From Umbelopsis ramanniana AG (taxonomy: Eukaryota; Mucoromycota; Umbelopsidomycetes; Umbelopsidales; Umbelopsidaceae): DNA of 64,000 nt. Shown here in pieces: positions 49,504 through 61,494 of this stretch. The notes beneath the pieces are model-generated. The model did no database searches, was not told where the DNA came from, and saw nothing but the letters and a program-made list of their open reading frames with translations. The stretch is taken from assembly GCF_025399195.1 (NCBI RefSeq), contig NW_026252105.1, forward strand, positions 248,001-312,000. Reading direction: 5' to 3'. The translations under genes were made by a program, and so were the position numbers. Within the stretch, counting starts at the first letter, position 1. Every line of letters starts with the position of its first letter.

Positions 49504-52500
49504 ATGTACACTCTCCATCAACCACAACCCGTACAGCTCCCGCCAAACACCTATGCAGGACGCGATTTCCTCTACAGTCGCTCAAACCATGTTAACGATA
49601 AATACTCTCCCCCATTCTTTGAAGAGCACTCCTTAAATCAAATCTCGCAAAATAAGAATTTAACCCATTCCCGCTCATTATCATCATTACCTGAATCCAA
49701 CCATCCGGAACTAAAATTAATTCCTGTCGATGAACTATACAATGACTCTGCAGCCTTTCGAGAATATATTGCAGACCATGAATCGTCCATAGCAAAATCT
49801 GGAGTGTTTACAGACGCCCTTGCCGAAGTGTTTGAGGCTGGCAAATGTAAGTACGGATTTGGCGGCAATGGATGGCTAGAGTGGCCCTAACGCCTCTTTA
49901 TTTTGTCCGGTCACAAGTGTTTGAAAAGTCCGTCCAGATTTTGGCATTGGCCATTTCAGATCTAATAACCGACAAATATTTTGAGTTGGAAGGTTTGTAT
50001 GAAAGTTTACAATGTTGAAACCCAACACTTCAGCAGGGGTCCTGACTTGAGATTTTCACATCATCAGAAAAATCAGACGCTCTCTTATCGAATGTCGCCA
50101 ACTTGATGGAAACGTTTGAAGAACGTCAGAATTCTGTTACTGAAACGTTAACTCATTTTTTGGAAGGTAGATTGCCACCGTGCTGCCGATCATTTGAAGT
50201 CTAGGCTCCGCTAACATCAGGTGGGATTTTTTAATAGATCTTCAAAACAGAAAGAAGAAATCTGAAGAGATGCTAAAGGTATGAGAACATATGGGCGACA
50301 AAAACTATAGTTCCATAATTGAACCTTCATTCTCTTTACAGAAATTGGCACCCTCTGTGACAGCCAGTCGGACGGAATACGAAACTTCTCTAGAGCACTA
50401 TGAATTAGTGAATAACAACAGAACAGATGTCGCCTCCATGAAGACTTACCAGGTTAATATTGAATGGAGGAGCCTAAAAATTGTGAAGTGCATTTTTAAC
50501 CGCCTTTTGATCCTTTCAGGAAGATGCGTTGGCAGTATTCTCCTCGAAGGAAAAGCTGTGCAAAGTATCCTTTGAATACTCTTGGGAACTGACAAGGACA
50601 GTCCGGTTACTAAAGCACAACGAGCGATACGATGTCAGTTTAATCAAAAATTTATCAGTTGCAGAAGAAAAACAATTTGTGACTAATATACTGTGCATCA
50701 AACATCCAACAGATCCTTAAAGTTATTCAGCTGGTACACAATTTCCACAGAGGACCTTCAAGTTTTCTGGAAGACATGCTTCAGACTTTTGGTGAGCTAG
50801 GCTTCCATCATTTCCTTCAAAATAAGCATTCAGGTGAATTCTCAGAAGATGGCAGGGCAAATAAGGTAAGCTTAATCTGCTTTTCTCTTAGTTCATACCG
50901 TTCATAAGCGTTGTTGACGGACGTACCACACAACCTAGCCCCTTGATTCATCCGCCAATACAAATCTCCAGCTGAACGTGAGCATGGTTGAAGAGGTAAA
51001 TAAATTGATGGTATATTGACATTAAACAATTGCTCTCTTTTTCTTACTTTACTACAGTTTGAGATGCAAGAAAAACGTCTTCACAAAAGCCTTAGCACTT
51101 ACTATGAAGAGCTGCGAGCAATGTGTTTAGAGAAAATCTATGGAAGATCATGCAAAGGTTACCATTATCAGCATTCAGATACGGTAACGCACCAGACGAC
51201 TCATTACAATGACCGTTCTTATGGCTCTGTGTCAAGTTCACCACCTCCAGTCACTCCGAGATCACCCCAGCCCAACCACTTATACGCCCGAAATGAACAG
51301 CCGCCAATGGATATGGCCATGATCAATCGGACAAGTATCCGTGGTTATATGTACAAGAAGAGCGTGAAAAACGATGTATCGATTTGGAGACGGCGCTATT
51401 TTTATCTGATGACCCCTGAAGGCCGGTTGATGCAATATGAAGACGATCAGGTGCGAAAATGGTTCGGCTTGTTTGTTGGCATTACTAACCTAAAGTGGGA
51501 TTCTGACAATTTGCCACCCAGGATGACACGGTGATATCAGAAATTCGGTTCAGCACTGTTTCTATTATTCCTTTGGTGGAGGATAGAGAAAAGGTCATAT
51601 GCGTCACCTCGGCTGACGGAAAGTAAGAACCATTGAATTGAATTATGGTTCAAATTTGTCTATATCAGATTTCATAACACTGTTTATAGGGAGGTACTGT
51701 TACACACCGACTATGATAATGAGCTTTATGACTGGATGCAAGCACTGACTATGTGGCAAAATATTCGCCCACAAGACACAAGGTCTTCCATGATGCCAAT
51801 GGTAAGAAGTAATCCTCATCATCAGTCATATATCATATACAATACTTACCTCCTGTTTAGGGTCAGGCAAATGGAAACCGCCAAAAGGTGAAGCCCATGT
51901 CGATGAATCGTAAAACAAGCTTTTCAACCGTCTCCAGCGCGCCTTACTCTGGACATCACTTCAACTCGGCAGTATCCGAAAATTCAGGAATCGCAAGCGT
52001 CGACATAGGTTATTTAAACAGCAAACACGGAGCAAAAAATATATTTACCGCCATGGGTCGACAGAAACCAACCGAATTCCACCCATTCTCGCTATCAAGC
52101 CTCTCAATTGATGCCACAGATGCAATGGCCTCGATGGTCACATCCAGAAAAAGCTTTTGCCGTGGTCCCGGGATAGATGGCGATGTCATCAAGCATGGAA
52201 GTGTATATCTGAGAGGTAGGCTCAGTTTGGCTGTTACGATTGGGAAGCACTTTTCATGGGTCTAACATCAACAGCAGAGGTGCGCAAAGACAAGAACTTT
52301 TCCATCAAGAATAGTTACTGGCGGAAGTTGCACTGTTGGTTCAAGTCGAATAACAAATTTGAGCTTTTGGATGGTCCAGTAAGTTGTGTGATCTACCCCC
52401 CTCGATTACGCAAAACTATAAAAATCTTACCCATATATCTGTGTTTAGGAATGCAGACAGGTGGATTCCGTTATGATACAGCATCTGAATCGTAACCAAA

Positions 52501-55068
52501 TCTATCTAGTGTCTGATTCGGTATTCAGTACCTTTCATTGTTTTGCCATCCGAACCTCGCCAATTAGAGCAATCTATCTGGCTGTTGATAATGCAGAAGA
52601 ATTAGGAAGTTGGGTTACTTTGCTCAAGATTTTTGCCCAGCCCAATGTTTCTGGATGTGTCAATGGTGCAGAAGCCGATGCCGACTCGTTCTTATATCGC
52701 CTGGAGCGAACATTGTATTTACGAGTTTACGAAGGTAAAAACATCTCTGGAGGAAATCGCGAAAGTTCAAGTGAGTTGTATTGCGAGTTATCTGTTGAAG
52801 ATGAAGTCTTGGCTATAACTGGAATGCAAAAAAAGACATCCTCACCTGGATGGAAAGAGGACTTTAGTTTAAGGTACAATTGCAAATTTTTATATAATGC
52901 AAGTAATCTCGCATAGCAAATTAATGTATGAGCGTCTGTAGCAACTTACCAGAGGTGGCTCAAGGTCTCACTGTTACGCTTGTGAGCAAGTCGAAGTATG
53001 GAAAGGACTCTAGAATCGGTTAGTATGACTTTCTGTGCAGGTATTATCATCGGTATCTGATCATCCGTTTTTTCTTTCAACAGGGAAGGTGACTCTTTCA
53101 GTTGAACAGCTTCAACAGGATAAGCTGATGGGCGAATGGTATCGTGTGCAAAAAGAGCACAAACAAGGTGCTTTTGCAACTTTGGCTGGACTAAGTGTTC
53201 ACCATTCCGATTGCATCGGCTCACTGCGTATTGGAACCTTACTCGAGGAGAGAGTCATTCTACCCATTTGCTCATATAAACCGTTGATTGATGTAAGTAA
53301 CTATTTAATAATGGATGGTGTGTATGTTGTTACATCAAATTTACGTGCTCTGTACCAGCTAATGGCCAACTTTGACAATCATATTACTTTCGAACTTGCA
53401 CGAAAAGCCCCCGATTTGGAATCCTTTGTTTCCAATGCTCTCAACATCTATGAGGCCATAGGGCTATCGATACCGTGGATTAAATCTCTTATAGACTATG
53501 AGGTCTCTTGTATCAGTGCAGGTTGGTACCATGAATTGAACTCCAGGGTGAAATGTGAAGTTAGTCTAACTCACTTGTATGTGACATAGATGATGCCAAC
53601 ACGCTCTTTAGGTAACCTTTAACCAATCTAAGAATTGTCGAGTTAAAATGCGTTTTCTGATATGTTGTTACAGAGGTAACTCTCTGCTTACCAAGGCCAT
53701 AGATCTTTATATGAGGATGATTGGTAGAAATTTTTTGGAGCAAACTATTGGAGATACCATACGTGCATTGATCGATAGTAAGGCACACATTGAGGTTGAT
53801 CCAACCCGAACTCCTAAGGGAGCCAATATCTCAGAGAATTGGAAGCAACTGTTCCTATACGTTAGATCCCTCTGGAGAGGCATTGAGCTTGGAAAGTGCA
53901 AATGTCCCTTGTAAGCACCATGGTTTAAACCTCTGTTCATTTGGTGACATTGCTGACGTTTTTACTGACTGTTTATTTCGGTTGCGCTCTAACTATATAA
54001 CAGACAGCTGCGGTCAATTTTCTCACACTTACGCTGTGCTATTGTCAAGAAGTTTATCCTAGACGACGAGGAAGAAAGCAACCGTCAAACGATCCGCTAC
54101 AACTGCGTCAGGTAAGATAAAATGGATTACGTTATGGGGTGAGAATACAAGTTTTTGGTAACAATCAAATAACCCTTCGTTTCAGTGGATTTATATTTTT
54201 GAGGCTGATTTGCCCTGCTATTCCGTCACCAAGGCTATTTGGATTAGTGCGAGGCAAGTGAGGGAACTTTAGGATTTTATAAAAACGCACCAGACTAACT
54301 CATCTATATCGACACCAGATCAACCAGATGCCAAGACAACTAGATCCCTAACATTACTAGCAAAATGTCTCATGAGTCTCGCTAACTTGGTAGATCCAAG
54401 TTTGAAAGAACCATGGATGTCATTTTTGCATCAGTTTATTATGGTAAGCAACAACTCGGATGGATATCACAATCAGCACCAAATCTTACACATAGTGTAC
54501 TTGAAGGAAAACACCAAAAGCCTGATGGAATTTATCAACTTTGTATCAGTAAGTTTGGTTACATTATAAGCAATGAGATCGGCAGATGTCTAACTTATAA
54601 ACCAAATTGTTCAAAAAGGTTCAACCCGATGAAGGCGACGACTTGCTAGACGACAGCAGAGACTATATTGATAATGCATATTCTAAAATTACAGAACAAT
54701 TTGCTTTCGAAAAGTTACCTAAAACAACACTGGAAGATATTCCTATACCGCCGAACAACATCGACTTACCCAAGGAATTATCAAAAATGACCTCCATGAT
54801 AACGGCATGGGGTAACCAAAACGTGGGAGACAGATTGGCTTCCATCTCAAAACTGTGCTCTTCCCTCGATAACCGAGGCGCAAGATATCGTAAAGGAGCA
54901 ATGTACAACGCAGACGAAAGTAGCACGCATTCAAAGCAATCTTCCCTCTCCCACAAAGGTGCAAGTACCATGTTCTCTTGCAATTACTCGGATACCGAAC
55001 AGTCGACTGAGCAATTGGAAGTTGGCTCAGTAACAATTAGCAGTCCAATGCCTGAAAAGCTACGCTGA
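49504..55068 (+). CDS. BAR-PH-PH-C2-RasGAP protein
   Basis: Twenty-three exons were joined by frame; the total is 4011 nt, about 1336 residues. Exons start at 49504, 49918, 50068, 50238, 50342, 50520, 50713, 50972, 51058, 51522, 51690, 51861, 52278, 52449, 52942, 53084, 53359, 53590, 53674, 54004, 54186, 54319 and 54619. Parts in order: a BAR-like coiled-coil domain (about 80-345), a PH domain (415-510), a second PH domain (628-735), a C2 domain (758-890, TLYLRVYEGKNISG) and RasGAP (about 912-1170). The GAP has the arginine-finger loop TLFRGNS (Arg973) and the FLR motif FIFLRLICPAI (near 1091), so it should stimulate Ras GTP hydrolysis. PH, C2 and BAR point to curved plasma or endosomal membrane. 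One intron (54254-54318) has a GC donor. Small exons 4, 8 and 18 are the least certain. Confidence 0.85.
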
Positions 55069-55102
55069 ACCGGTTCCACGCCCTAAGCGGGAACCCCTCT
55101 AT

Positions 55103-57583
55103 ATGCCTCCACTCTTGCGAACTATAGCAAGCCTACCGAGACTTATATACTTTAGTAATAAATCTTTGTTCCATGCATCCATCTCCATTCGAAATTTCCA
55201 TACCGTATACGCGCGTCGACAAGATGCCAGCGGTGTATTGAACGTCGCTCGCTCGGACAATCTAACCGTTAGAGTCTTGCGATCTTATCAAGAAGAATGC
55301 GTACAAACATCTTTGGATCAGCTCAAGCTGGGAAAGAAGAGACAAGTAGTGTCACTTCCGGTCGGTAAGGCTTTACATATTTAGCGACTGTTTGTTTTGA
55401 ACTACATAGACTTACGATTGCTTTTGATGACCGTTTAAGGCAGCGGGAAGACAGTAGGTGCCTCGCAACCATATGTAATCAATTGACTTTTCGTGCAGCA
55501 AAATAATAATACATGTATTAAAAATTAGGTTGTAATGGCCAATTTGGTTTCCAAAATTCCAGCGCGGTCGCCAAAAGCTACCAAAACTCTCGTGCTAGCA
55601 CATCGAGAAGAATTGCTAGAGCAAGCTCAGCGACAGATATCTTCCATCAATCCAACTTTGGTAAGAGCAACTCTTGCCAATCCCTGAATAGAACGCTTAT
55701 GCTTAGGTTTTCTGACATATGGTGTAGAAAGTCGTCATCGATAGAGGTCGGTTGAAGCCCGATATAGACAGCGCAGATGTGGTAGTGGCCTCTGTACCGA
55801 CGCTTGGTCGAGCGGGTTCGGAGAGACTGGATCGCTACGATCCGGAGGCATTCAAAGCCATTCTAATAGACGAGGTGAGCCTAAGCAGCCCAACTCGGAA
55901 ACTCAGATTTATATTGCGACAAAGCTAACCCAGTATTGAATAGGCTCATCATGCAGCGGCACGCACATATCAATTGATATTGCAGCACTTTGATGCAAAC
56001 AATCAGGACTCAGATATGTTTGTTTGGGGATGCTCTGCTACTGTTAGGAGGCATGACGGAATTGGATTACAAGGCGTATTCGATCACATTGTGTATCATC
56101 GCGACTTTTTAACAATGGTGGAAGAAGGATGGTACGATGGTCACCCATATGGTAGCGCAATTGGCCAATGCTAATGATGATACCTCTCTAGGTTATGTAA
56201 TATGAAAGTGACAACGGTGCAAACCAAGGTTGACTTGAGTTCAGTCGGCACGAGGTACAACGATTTCAAAGAAAGTGAACTATCCAAGGCCATCAATACC
56301 TTGGACAGAAACGACATTATCATCAAAAGTTGGGAGAAGTACGCAGCTAGTGATAACCGAAGATCGACTCTGGTGTTTGCCGTAGATATGGAGCATACCT
56401 TATCATTATGTAACGCATTCAGAGCTCAGAATATTGAAGCTCGCTTTATCACCAGCAAGTCCTCTCCCGTCGAACGTCAAGAAGCCTTACAGGCGTTTCG
56501 AAACGGAGACTGCCCCGTACTCGTAAATTGTGGCATTTTGACGGAAGGAACTGATATTCCTCGAATCGATTGCATCCTTATGGCACGGCCAACTAAATCA
56601 AGTACATTGTTTCAGCAGATGTTTGGGCGCGGTATGCGACTTCATCCATCCAAAAAGGATTGTCTTGTCATCGACTTTGTAGATAATTTCTCTCGCGCCG
56701 GCCGTGCTGGTCTTATCACAATCCCTACACTGCTTGGTCTGGACGTCAATACGACATTGGATGGTGAGCTTTGTTGGTATTACCGCTTCATGTGGGAGTC
56801 CTGCTAACTATCAGAAATATAGATGTTGATTTGTTGGAGGTCGAAAAACAAGCTTTGATTATTGAGCAAAGCAAGCAAATGGCAAAGAACCTTCGGCTTG
56901 ATGATTCAGAGAATATTGAGTTTCCGTCCGAGCGACCGAAGGCCCACCTTACCATCACGGAATACGACAGCGTGTTTGAAGTCATGGATGATTGTTCAGG
57001 CTCCAAAGATTTGTACGAACTGAGCCGTAATGCCTGGGTGGCTGTTGGCGATCAAGCGTACGTGCTAGCTGTCAAAAACGGATCCATTAAAGTTGAACAA
57101 GAAAATGGTAAGTAGACTCTTACGTTATGAACCATCGTGACTGAAGATCGCTCAATATCCTACTCTGATTTAGGCATATGGGGTGCGAAACTGCGAAAAG
57201 TGTTACCAAATCGCTATGGAAAATCGATCTATACGAAGCCACAGGAACTACCTATCACTGGAGATAATCGAGATCAGGCGATCAAGGCAGTCGACACGTA
57301 CGTCAAGTCATATTACAAGTCGAACACCCAAAATTCCCAGTGGGTGCTGAGAAATGCCAAGTTCCGACAAGAGCCTGCTACCGAGGCACAAATACAAGTC
57401 CTTCGAAAAAGGTTCGGTATGAAGGTTGTTGACGGATCGCTCACCAAAGGTCAGGCCATGAATCTTTTTGCACGCATGCAAGAAGGACAAGGCAAGATTT
57501 GGAGAAAGCAAGCTGAAAATCGCAGAGCAGCGGCTTTAGAGATTGAAGAGAGAGCAAAAGCTGGGCTTTTACGACGGAAATGA
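55103..57583 (+). CDS. IRC3: Mitochondrial DEAH-type helicase, Irc3-like
   Basis: Eight exons, 55103-55364, 55440-55453, 55529-55660, 55728-55874, 55944-56131, 56192-56763, 56823-57107 and 57174-57583, give about 669 residues. The N terminus is basic and hydroxylated with few acids (LLRTIASLPRLIYF..), a likely mitochondrial presequence. Superfamily 2 motifs are present: RSYQEECV (Q-like), Walker A GSGKT (88-92, carried by a 14-nt exon), AHREELLEQ (Ia), DEAH (184-187), GCSATVRR (III), NCGILTEGTDIP (V) and QMFGRGMRLHPSK (VI). Order and spacing match yeast Irc3, a branch-migration helicase that maintains mitochondrial DNA. The C-terminal 220 residues are helical and basic, as in that family. The start lies only 34 bp after the RasGAP stop, on the same strand, so its promoter must overlap the RasGAP 3' end, or the two are read through together. 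Confidence 0.88.
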
Positions 57584-57861
57584 TGGGAACAACTAGCAAT
57601 TCATCCGTCATCTACTAGAGATCTTCTTCAATAGAATCGACATCGGTCTACAAGAGATCTTTTACAACAAAACCACTTCAATTGCCTGTCGCGTAATAGA
57701 CTTATTGTTGACTTTGTGGCTTCCGAATAAAAAAGTAGAGTTTTTATTTGGGAAATCATGTCAATGTATCGAAACAAGGAAAGACAGAATTAGTGAAAGA
57801 AAAAAAAAAGTAGAGGAAAGGGCGGTGTTTGCTCATGACTGAACGTGAAGCGCACACATGT

Positions 57862-59307
57862 CTATCTTGCTCTGAGATCTACCTCGTGGAAATCAAGGTC
57901 ATCCACACGAGTGAGTTCAGGAACGGGACCACTGACGGCATAGCCAAAGGAAGTGTGAGACTCTTGCGAGTGATGGCTCATTTCTGAACCCGAGCTTGAG
58001 CGGTTAGATCTTCCACTGCGGACACGACGTAGGGAACCTAGTACCGAAGCGGCAAAACCATGTGAACCACGACTGGAAGACGAATTGCGATCGCGAGGCA
58101 AACGAGCGACAACGCTGGTGACAGCGGCCATAAAGCTAGTGGGTCTCCAGTGAGTTTGAGGGGTTTCATCCATGTTGTTGCCACCGCCGATGCTATCTTC
58201 GAAACGGCGACGGGTTTGACGTTTGTAAACCATCATACCGGCCAGACCAACAGCAGCAATACATCCAACAGCAGCTCCTACACTGATGCCAATGGTCTTG
58301 TTGCTAACGTTGGCGGTACCAGCATCGCCGCTGGCCAGGTTATCGACCGTGACGGTGGCGTCGGTGCCTGCAGTGTTGGGATCAGCAATGGTGGGCGACG
58401 CAGGGTCTGTGCTAGGACTAGCAACCACGGCGGGATCAGACGTAGTCGTAGCAGAGTCATCGGATGGGACGGCGGCTTCATTGGTATCAGGAGTGGCGTC
58501 TGCTTCATTGGCAGTCGTTGTGGACGAAGGATTACTTTCAGAGAAAGCATCAACAAACAAACCATTGGGGTGCTTTGAAGAAGTAGTGTGATGAGGAGTC
58601 TCTTTCTTAGTCGTAGTAGGTGCGGCATGGTGGTGTGTTGTTGTAGTATGATGCTTGGAGGTAGTGGTCTTATGAGTAGTAGTCCTCTTTTTGGAAGCCT
58701 CGTGGTGTACGGTGGTGTGCTTCTTAGTGGAAGAATGGTGGGTTTCATGATGTGCTTGGTAGTCATTTTCATGATGTTGTACAGTATGATGGGACGGAGC
58801 AGCGTGCTTTGAACTGACACTCTTAGATCCCTTCTTTATGGTGGTATGGTGGGCCGAGACAGTGTGGTGCTTCGAACTGATCTTCTTAGAACTCTTCTTT
58901 GTGGTAGTATGATGGCGAGTCGTACTGTGGTGAAGTGAGTGATGATGGCCCGACGCAGTTCCATTATGATGGTGACTATGGTGGTGGTGGTGGTGGTGGT
59001 GATGATGAGAGTGCGACGGGGTAGGGTGATGGGTAGAGACGGCTAAGAAGACATAGGTGAATACCTTACATTCCAAAATCGTATCTATGTTTAAAGCACC
59101 AAAGGTCTATATAAAAAAAAGCTTACATTTAGTTGTTGTAGCAGCTGAGGAGTGTTGGTGAGCAGCCCCTGAAAGTAATTAGTGATAGTGGGTTGGTTAG
59201 CGCGGGCTGGATAAGCTAAAAATTGATTAAGGAGAAAGATGAAATTTACCAATGTCGCTAGCAGCTAAGGCAACAGCCAGTACTGCCAACCATTTCAGAG
59301 GTTGCAT
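57862..59307 (-). CDS. Histidine-rich single-pass membrane protein, wall-sensor-like layout
   Basis: Exons 59307-59250, 59168-59127 and 59042-57862 give about 426 residues. The first exon encodes a signal peptide (MQPLKWLAVLAVALAAS). The outer part is extremely rich in His, Thr, Ser and Lys, with an uninterrupted run of ten His near residue 45 and many HH, HHTT and SSKHH repeats up to about residue 190, then a Thr/Ala/Asp-rich stalk. A membrane segment follows at about 285-307 (ISVGAAVGCIAAVGLAGMMV), stopped by KRQTRRR, and then a cytoplasmic tail of about 115 residues rich in Ser and Arg. This layout resembles Mid2/Wsc-type cell-wall stress sensors, but there is no Wsc domain. The His-rich region could bind zinc, copper or nickel, or act as a pH sensor. 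No family assignment is made. Confidence 0.75.
58980..59007 (-). repeat. Trinucleotide run encoding polyhistidine
   Basis: On the plus strand GTG is repeated with a few GAT units; on the coding (minus) strand it reads CAC/CAT, the ten-histidine run of the membrane protein. A nearly pure CAC repeat is prone to length changes between isolates. Confidence 0.85.
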
Positions 59308-60322
59308 GTATCAAAGGAACGGAATTGAGTCGCTAAAGGAGTAGTATGGCGATGTGGTCAAAAGACCATGGACAAGGCAAGGAAGAAAGGAACTAACGTA
59401 GAAGGAATCAAAAGGGAAGAAGAGTGAGTTTGGGCAATGAAAAGCAGCTTAAAGAACACGCGAATTCCTGCCCATATAAGCTGTACGACGTTGTAGCAGG
59501 TGGGTTTCAAACCATTGCGGGAAACCAAGCACGGTGGCTATAATATCATGTTGTACAGACTTGTGTGAATCGCAAATTCAAATATTGAAATGGTCGCTAG
59601 TTATTCATATTTGCTAGCTAAACAGTACCTAGTGAATACATCGGCACTTGCTTGTTAGGAGTTCGCAATTGGAGCTAACAATGAAAATGAATGCATTAAA
59701 TCATTGAGAAGCATGGGAAGAAACTTTGAACTTCCCATCTTTCTGTTTTCCATCAAGCCATCCCACCCCATAACTGTCCACTTTGTACACCAACATAGGT
59801 ATCTTCCTATTCCAAGATAAATTCAGTTGACTGGAAATGACCTGGATCATCAAAGATTCTCTCTCTCTCTGTCATCTGTTTTGTATGGAGTCATAGTTCC
59901 TTTCATACGGAATCATAGTCATCTGCGTCTGAGATTTTCGAGTTGAAGCGGAGGGCGAAGTCCTGATCGGACCTGAATAGTCATTAAATTTGTATTCAGT
60001 TTGTAAAGTGTACTTCATGTCCGTTTCCAATATGAATGATGTTGGGAAGGAAGATCTTCCTCTCTTCTTCAAGAATTTTGAAAGTATGAGGCAGTCATTT
60101 TACATCATGTAGAATGAAAATCTTACCCATAAAATGTGAACTGGAAAAAGGAAAAAGACATATGCTCTACTCGACATGAGGTGTTACATTCAATCAAATT
60201 TGCACCACCAAACAAGTTTCATTCCACATTTCAGCAGGGTATTTTTAACCAGATAGGTTCTTTTATGGTTTTAATTATGCTCAACACAAGGGTTGGTTGG
60301 TTGAATGAGTCTGGCGGGTAAA
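59308..60322. other. 1.0-kb spacer
   Basis: Contains the promoter of the histidine-rich gene and the 3' flank of the CCDC25-like gene. On the minus strand 60072-59872 reads a 66-codon frame without an ATG start (RGRSSFPTSFILETDMK..), which lacks a convincing splice partner. A CT repeat (ctctctctct) lies at 59860-59870. No RNA gene was seen. Confidence 0.4.
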
Positions 60323-61494
60323 TTACATAAAATCCTCCTCTGCCGCATCAATGTCCTCCACTTCCGTCTCCCGGTAGTTGCTGACCATATTGCGTTCGCT
60401 GAACAGATTATCGATTTCCTCTTTTGCTTTTCGAGCCTTCGCTGATGCCTCTCTGTTAATTTTGTCCTATCGGATGAAGAAATTGAACTGAGATTAGGTA
60501 CGGCCCGGCTGACTTCTTCATTATGGGAATAACCACTCATGTATTTTGTTTTGTTTTACCTGTTGCAAATCTTTTTGGCGCGATGCTTGTCTGTCCAACT
60601 TATCCCTTTGAATCTTTTCTTGTGCCAAATCAGGAAATTTCTCGACCTTGGTTTTGTTCAATCGGTTGACGATTTCATTCGCTCTCTTTTCCACATACAC
60701 GCGCTTGACCTGTACAGGCAAGGAAATGAGTTACGAGGTCAATTATGACTTGAAATCAAACCATCCGTTATACCTGCTTATTATTGTGGAAAGTGACTTG
60801 ACCAGTATCCATGCCTTCTGTTTTCTTGAGATTGGCCCAAGGCGTATAAATAATAGTGATATCGTTCTTCTTATTTCCTGAGTCGTCCAGAGATTAATGA
60901 TAGTCGGCGAGGATTATTTTTTTCTTGTTTTTCAAAACAAAAAACAACAGAGTAACTGAATGTTCGTGCAGATCATATACCTTCAATACTGTTTGCCTTG
61001 ACCAGTTGAGCGCAATCGTCTAAAAGGTCTTGAGGAATATTGGCCCAGCTTTCTCCTGGTTGAAGTCGAAGGTAGACGTGAGCACTCGACAATTTATCTA
61101 CGTGAAACTGATGTAAAGCCATTTGTTAGCTTATGTTTGTTAAGCGTGATATGAGATAATTCAATTCATAGTGGAAAATTTACCCTAACCACCATGAATT
61201 GTGTATAGTGTATGGCGGCCAAAAAATAACGTTTAATATCATTCAATGCAAATTGGCTACACTGGCCATATGTCGAATGAAAAAAAGGTATCGTACCAGA
61301 CGTCTTCGGGAAAACCATATTTGATAAGGTCTTCGTCTAAGGAGGAATGGAGACAGAATTAAGGCGAATTCTTTTGTAAGTTGGAAGAACATTGGTGACT
61401 GCTCGAGGCCACAGCGCTTACTTTCAAATTTGTCCTTTCCCATGTATATGATTGCTGGCGGATTGGCGGCATTGCTGGTAAAGTATAGCACCAT
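60323..61494 (-). CDS. CCDC25: CCDC25 homologue (NFACT-R domain protein)
   Basis: Exons 61494-61422, 61336-61297, 61107-60981, 60877-60774, 60709-60560 and 60466-60323 encode about 212 residues, close to the 208 of human CCDC25. The NFACT-R domain opens [24 protein letters not shown] and continues [39 protein letters not shown] and [14 protein letters not shown]; the C-terminal half is a basic coiled coil ([24 protein letters not shown]) ending in DEEDFM-like acidic sequence. The family is conserved from yeast to human; NFACT-R domains are linked to RNA or ribosome binding, and human CCDC25 has also been described as a DNA sensor. The join of exons 2 and 3 is one base short of frame. A lone G at 61184, flanked by AG and GT, would restore the invariant Trp of VWFHVDKL, so a 1-nt exon or a missing base is implied. 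Confidence 0.88.

Noticed and set aside
50634-50712. Continuation of the BAR-coding frame past residue ERYD to a stop at 50718-50720
   Set aside because: Splicing at GTCAGT with a CTAAT branch site joins ERYD to ILKVIQLVHNF, which fits the BAR helix pattern and keeps the long frame.
58150-58820. Plus-strand Gly/Val/Ser-rich frames and an extra minus-strand frame inside the histidine-rich gene
   Set aside because: They follow from the low-complexity Thr/Ala/His coding sequence; the chosen frame alone has signal peptide, membrane helix and matching exons.
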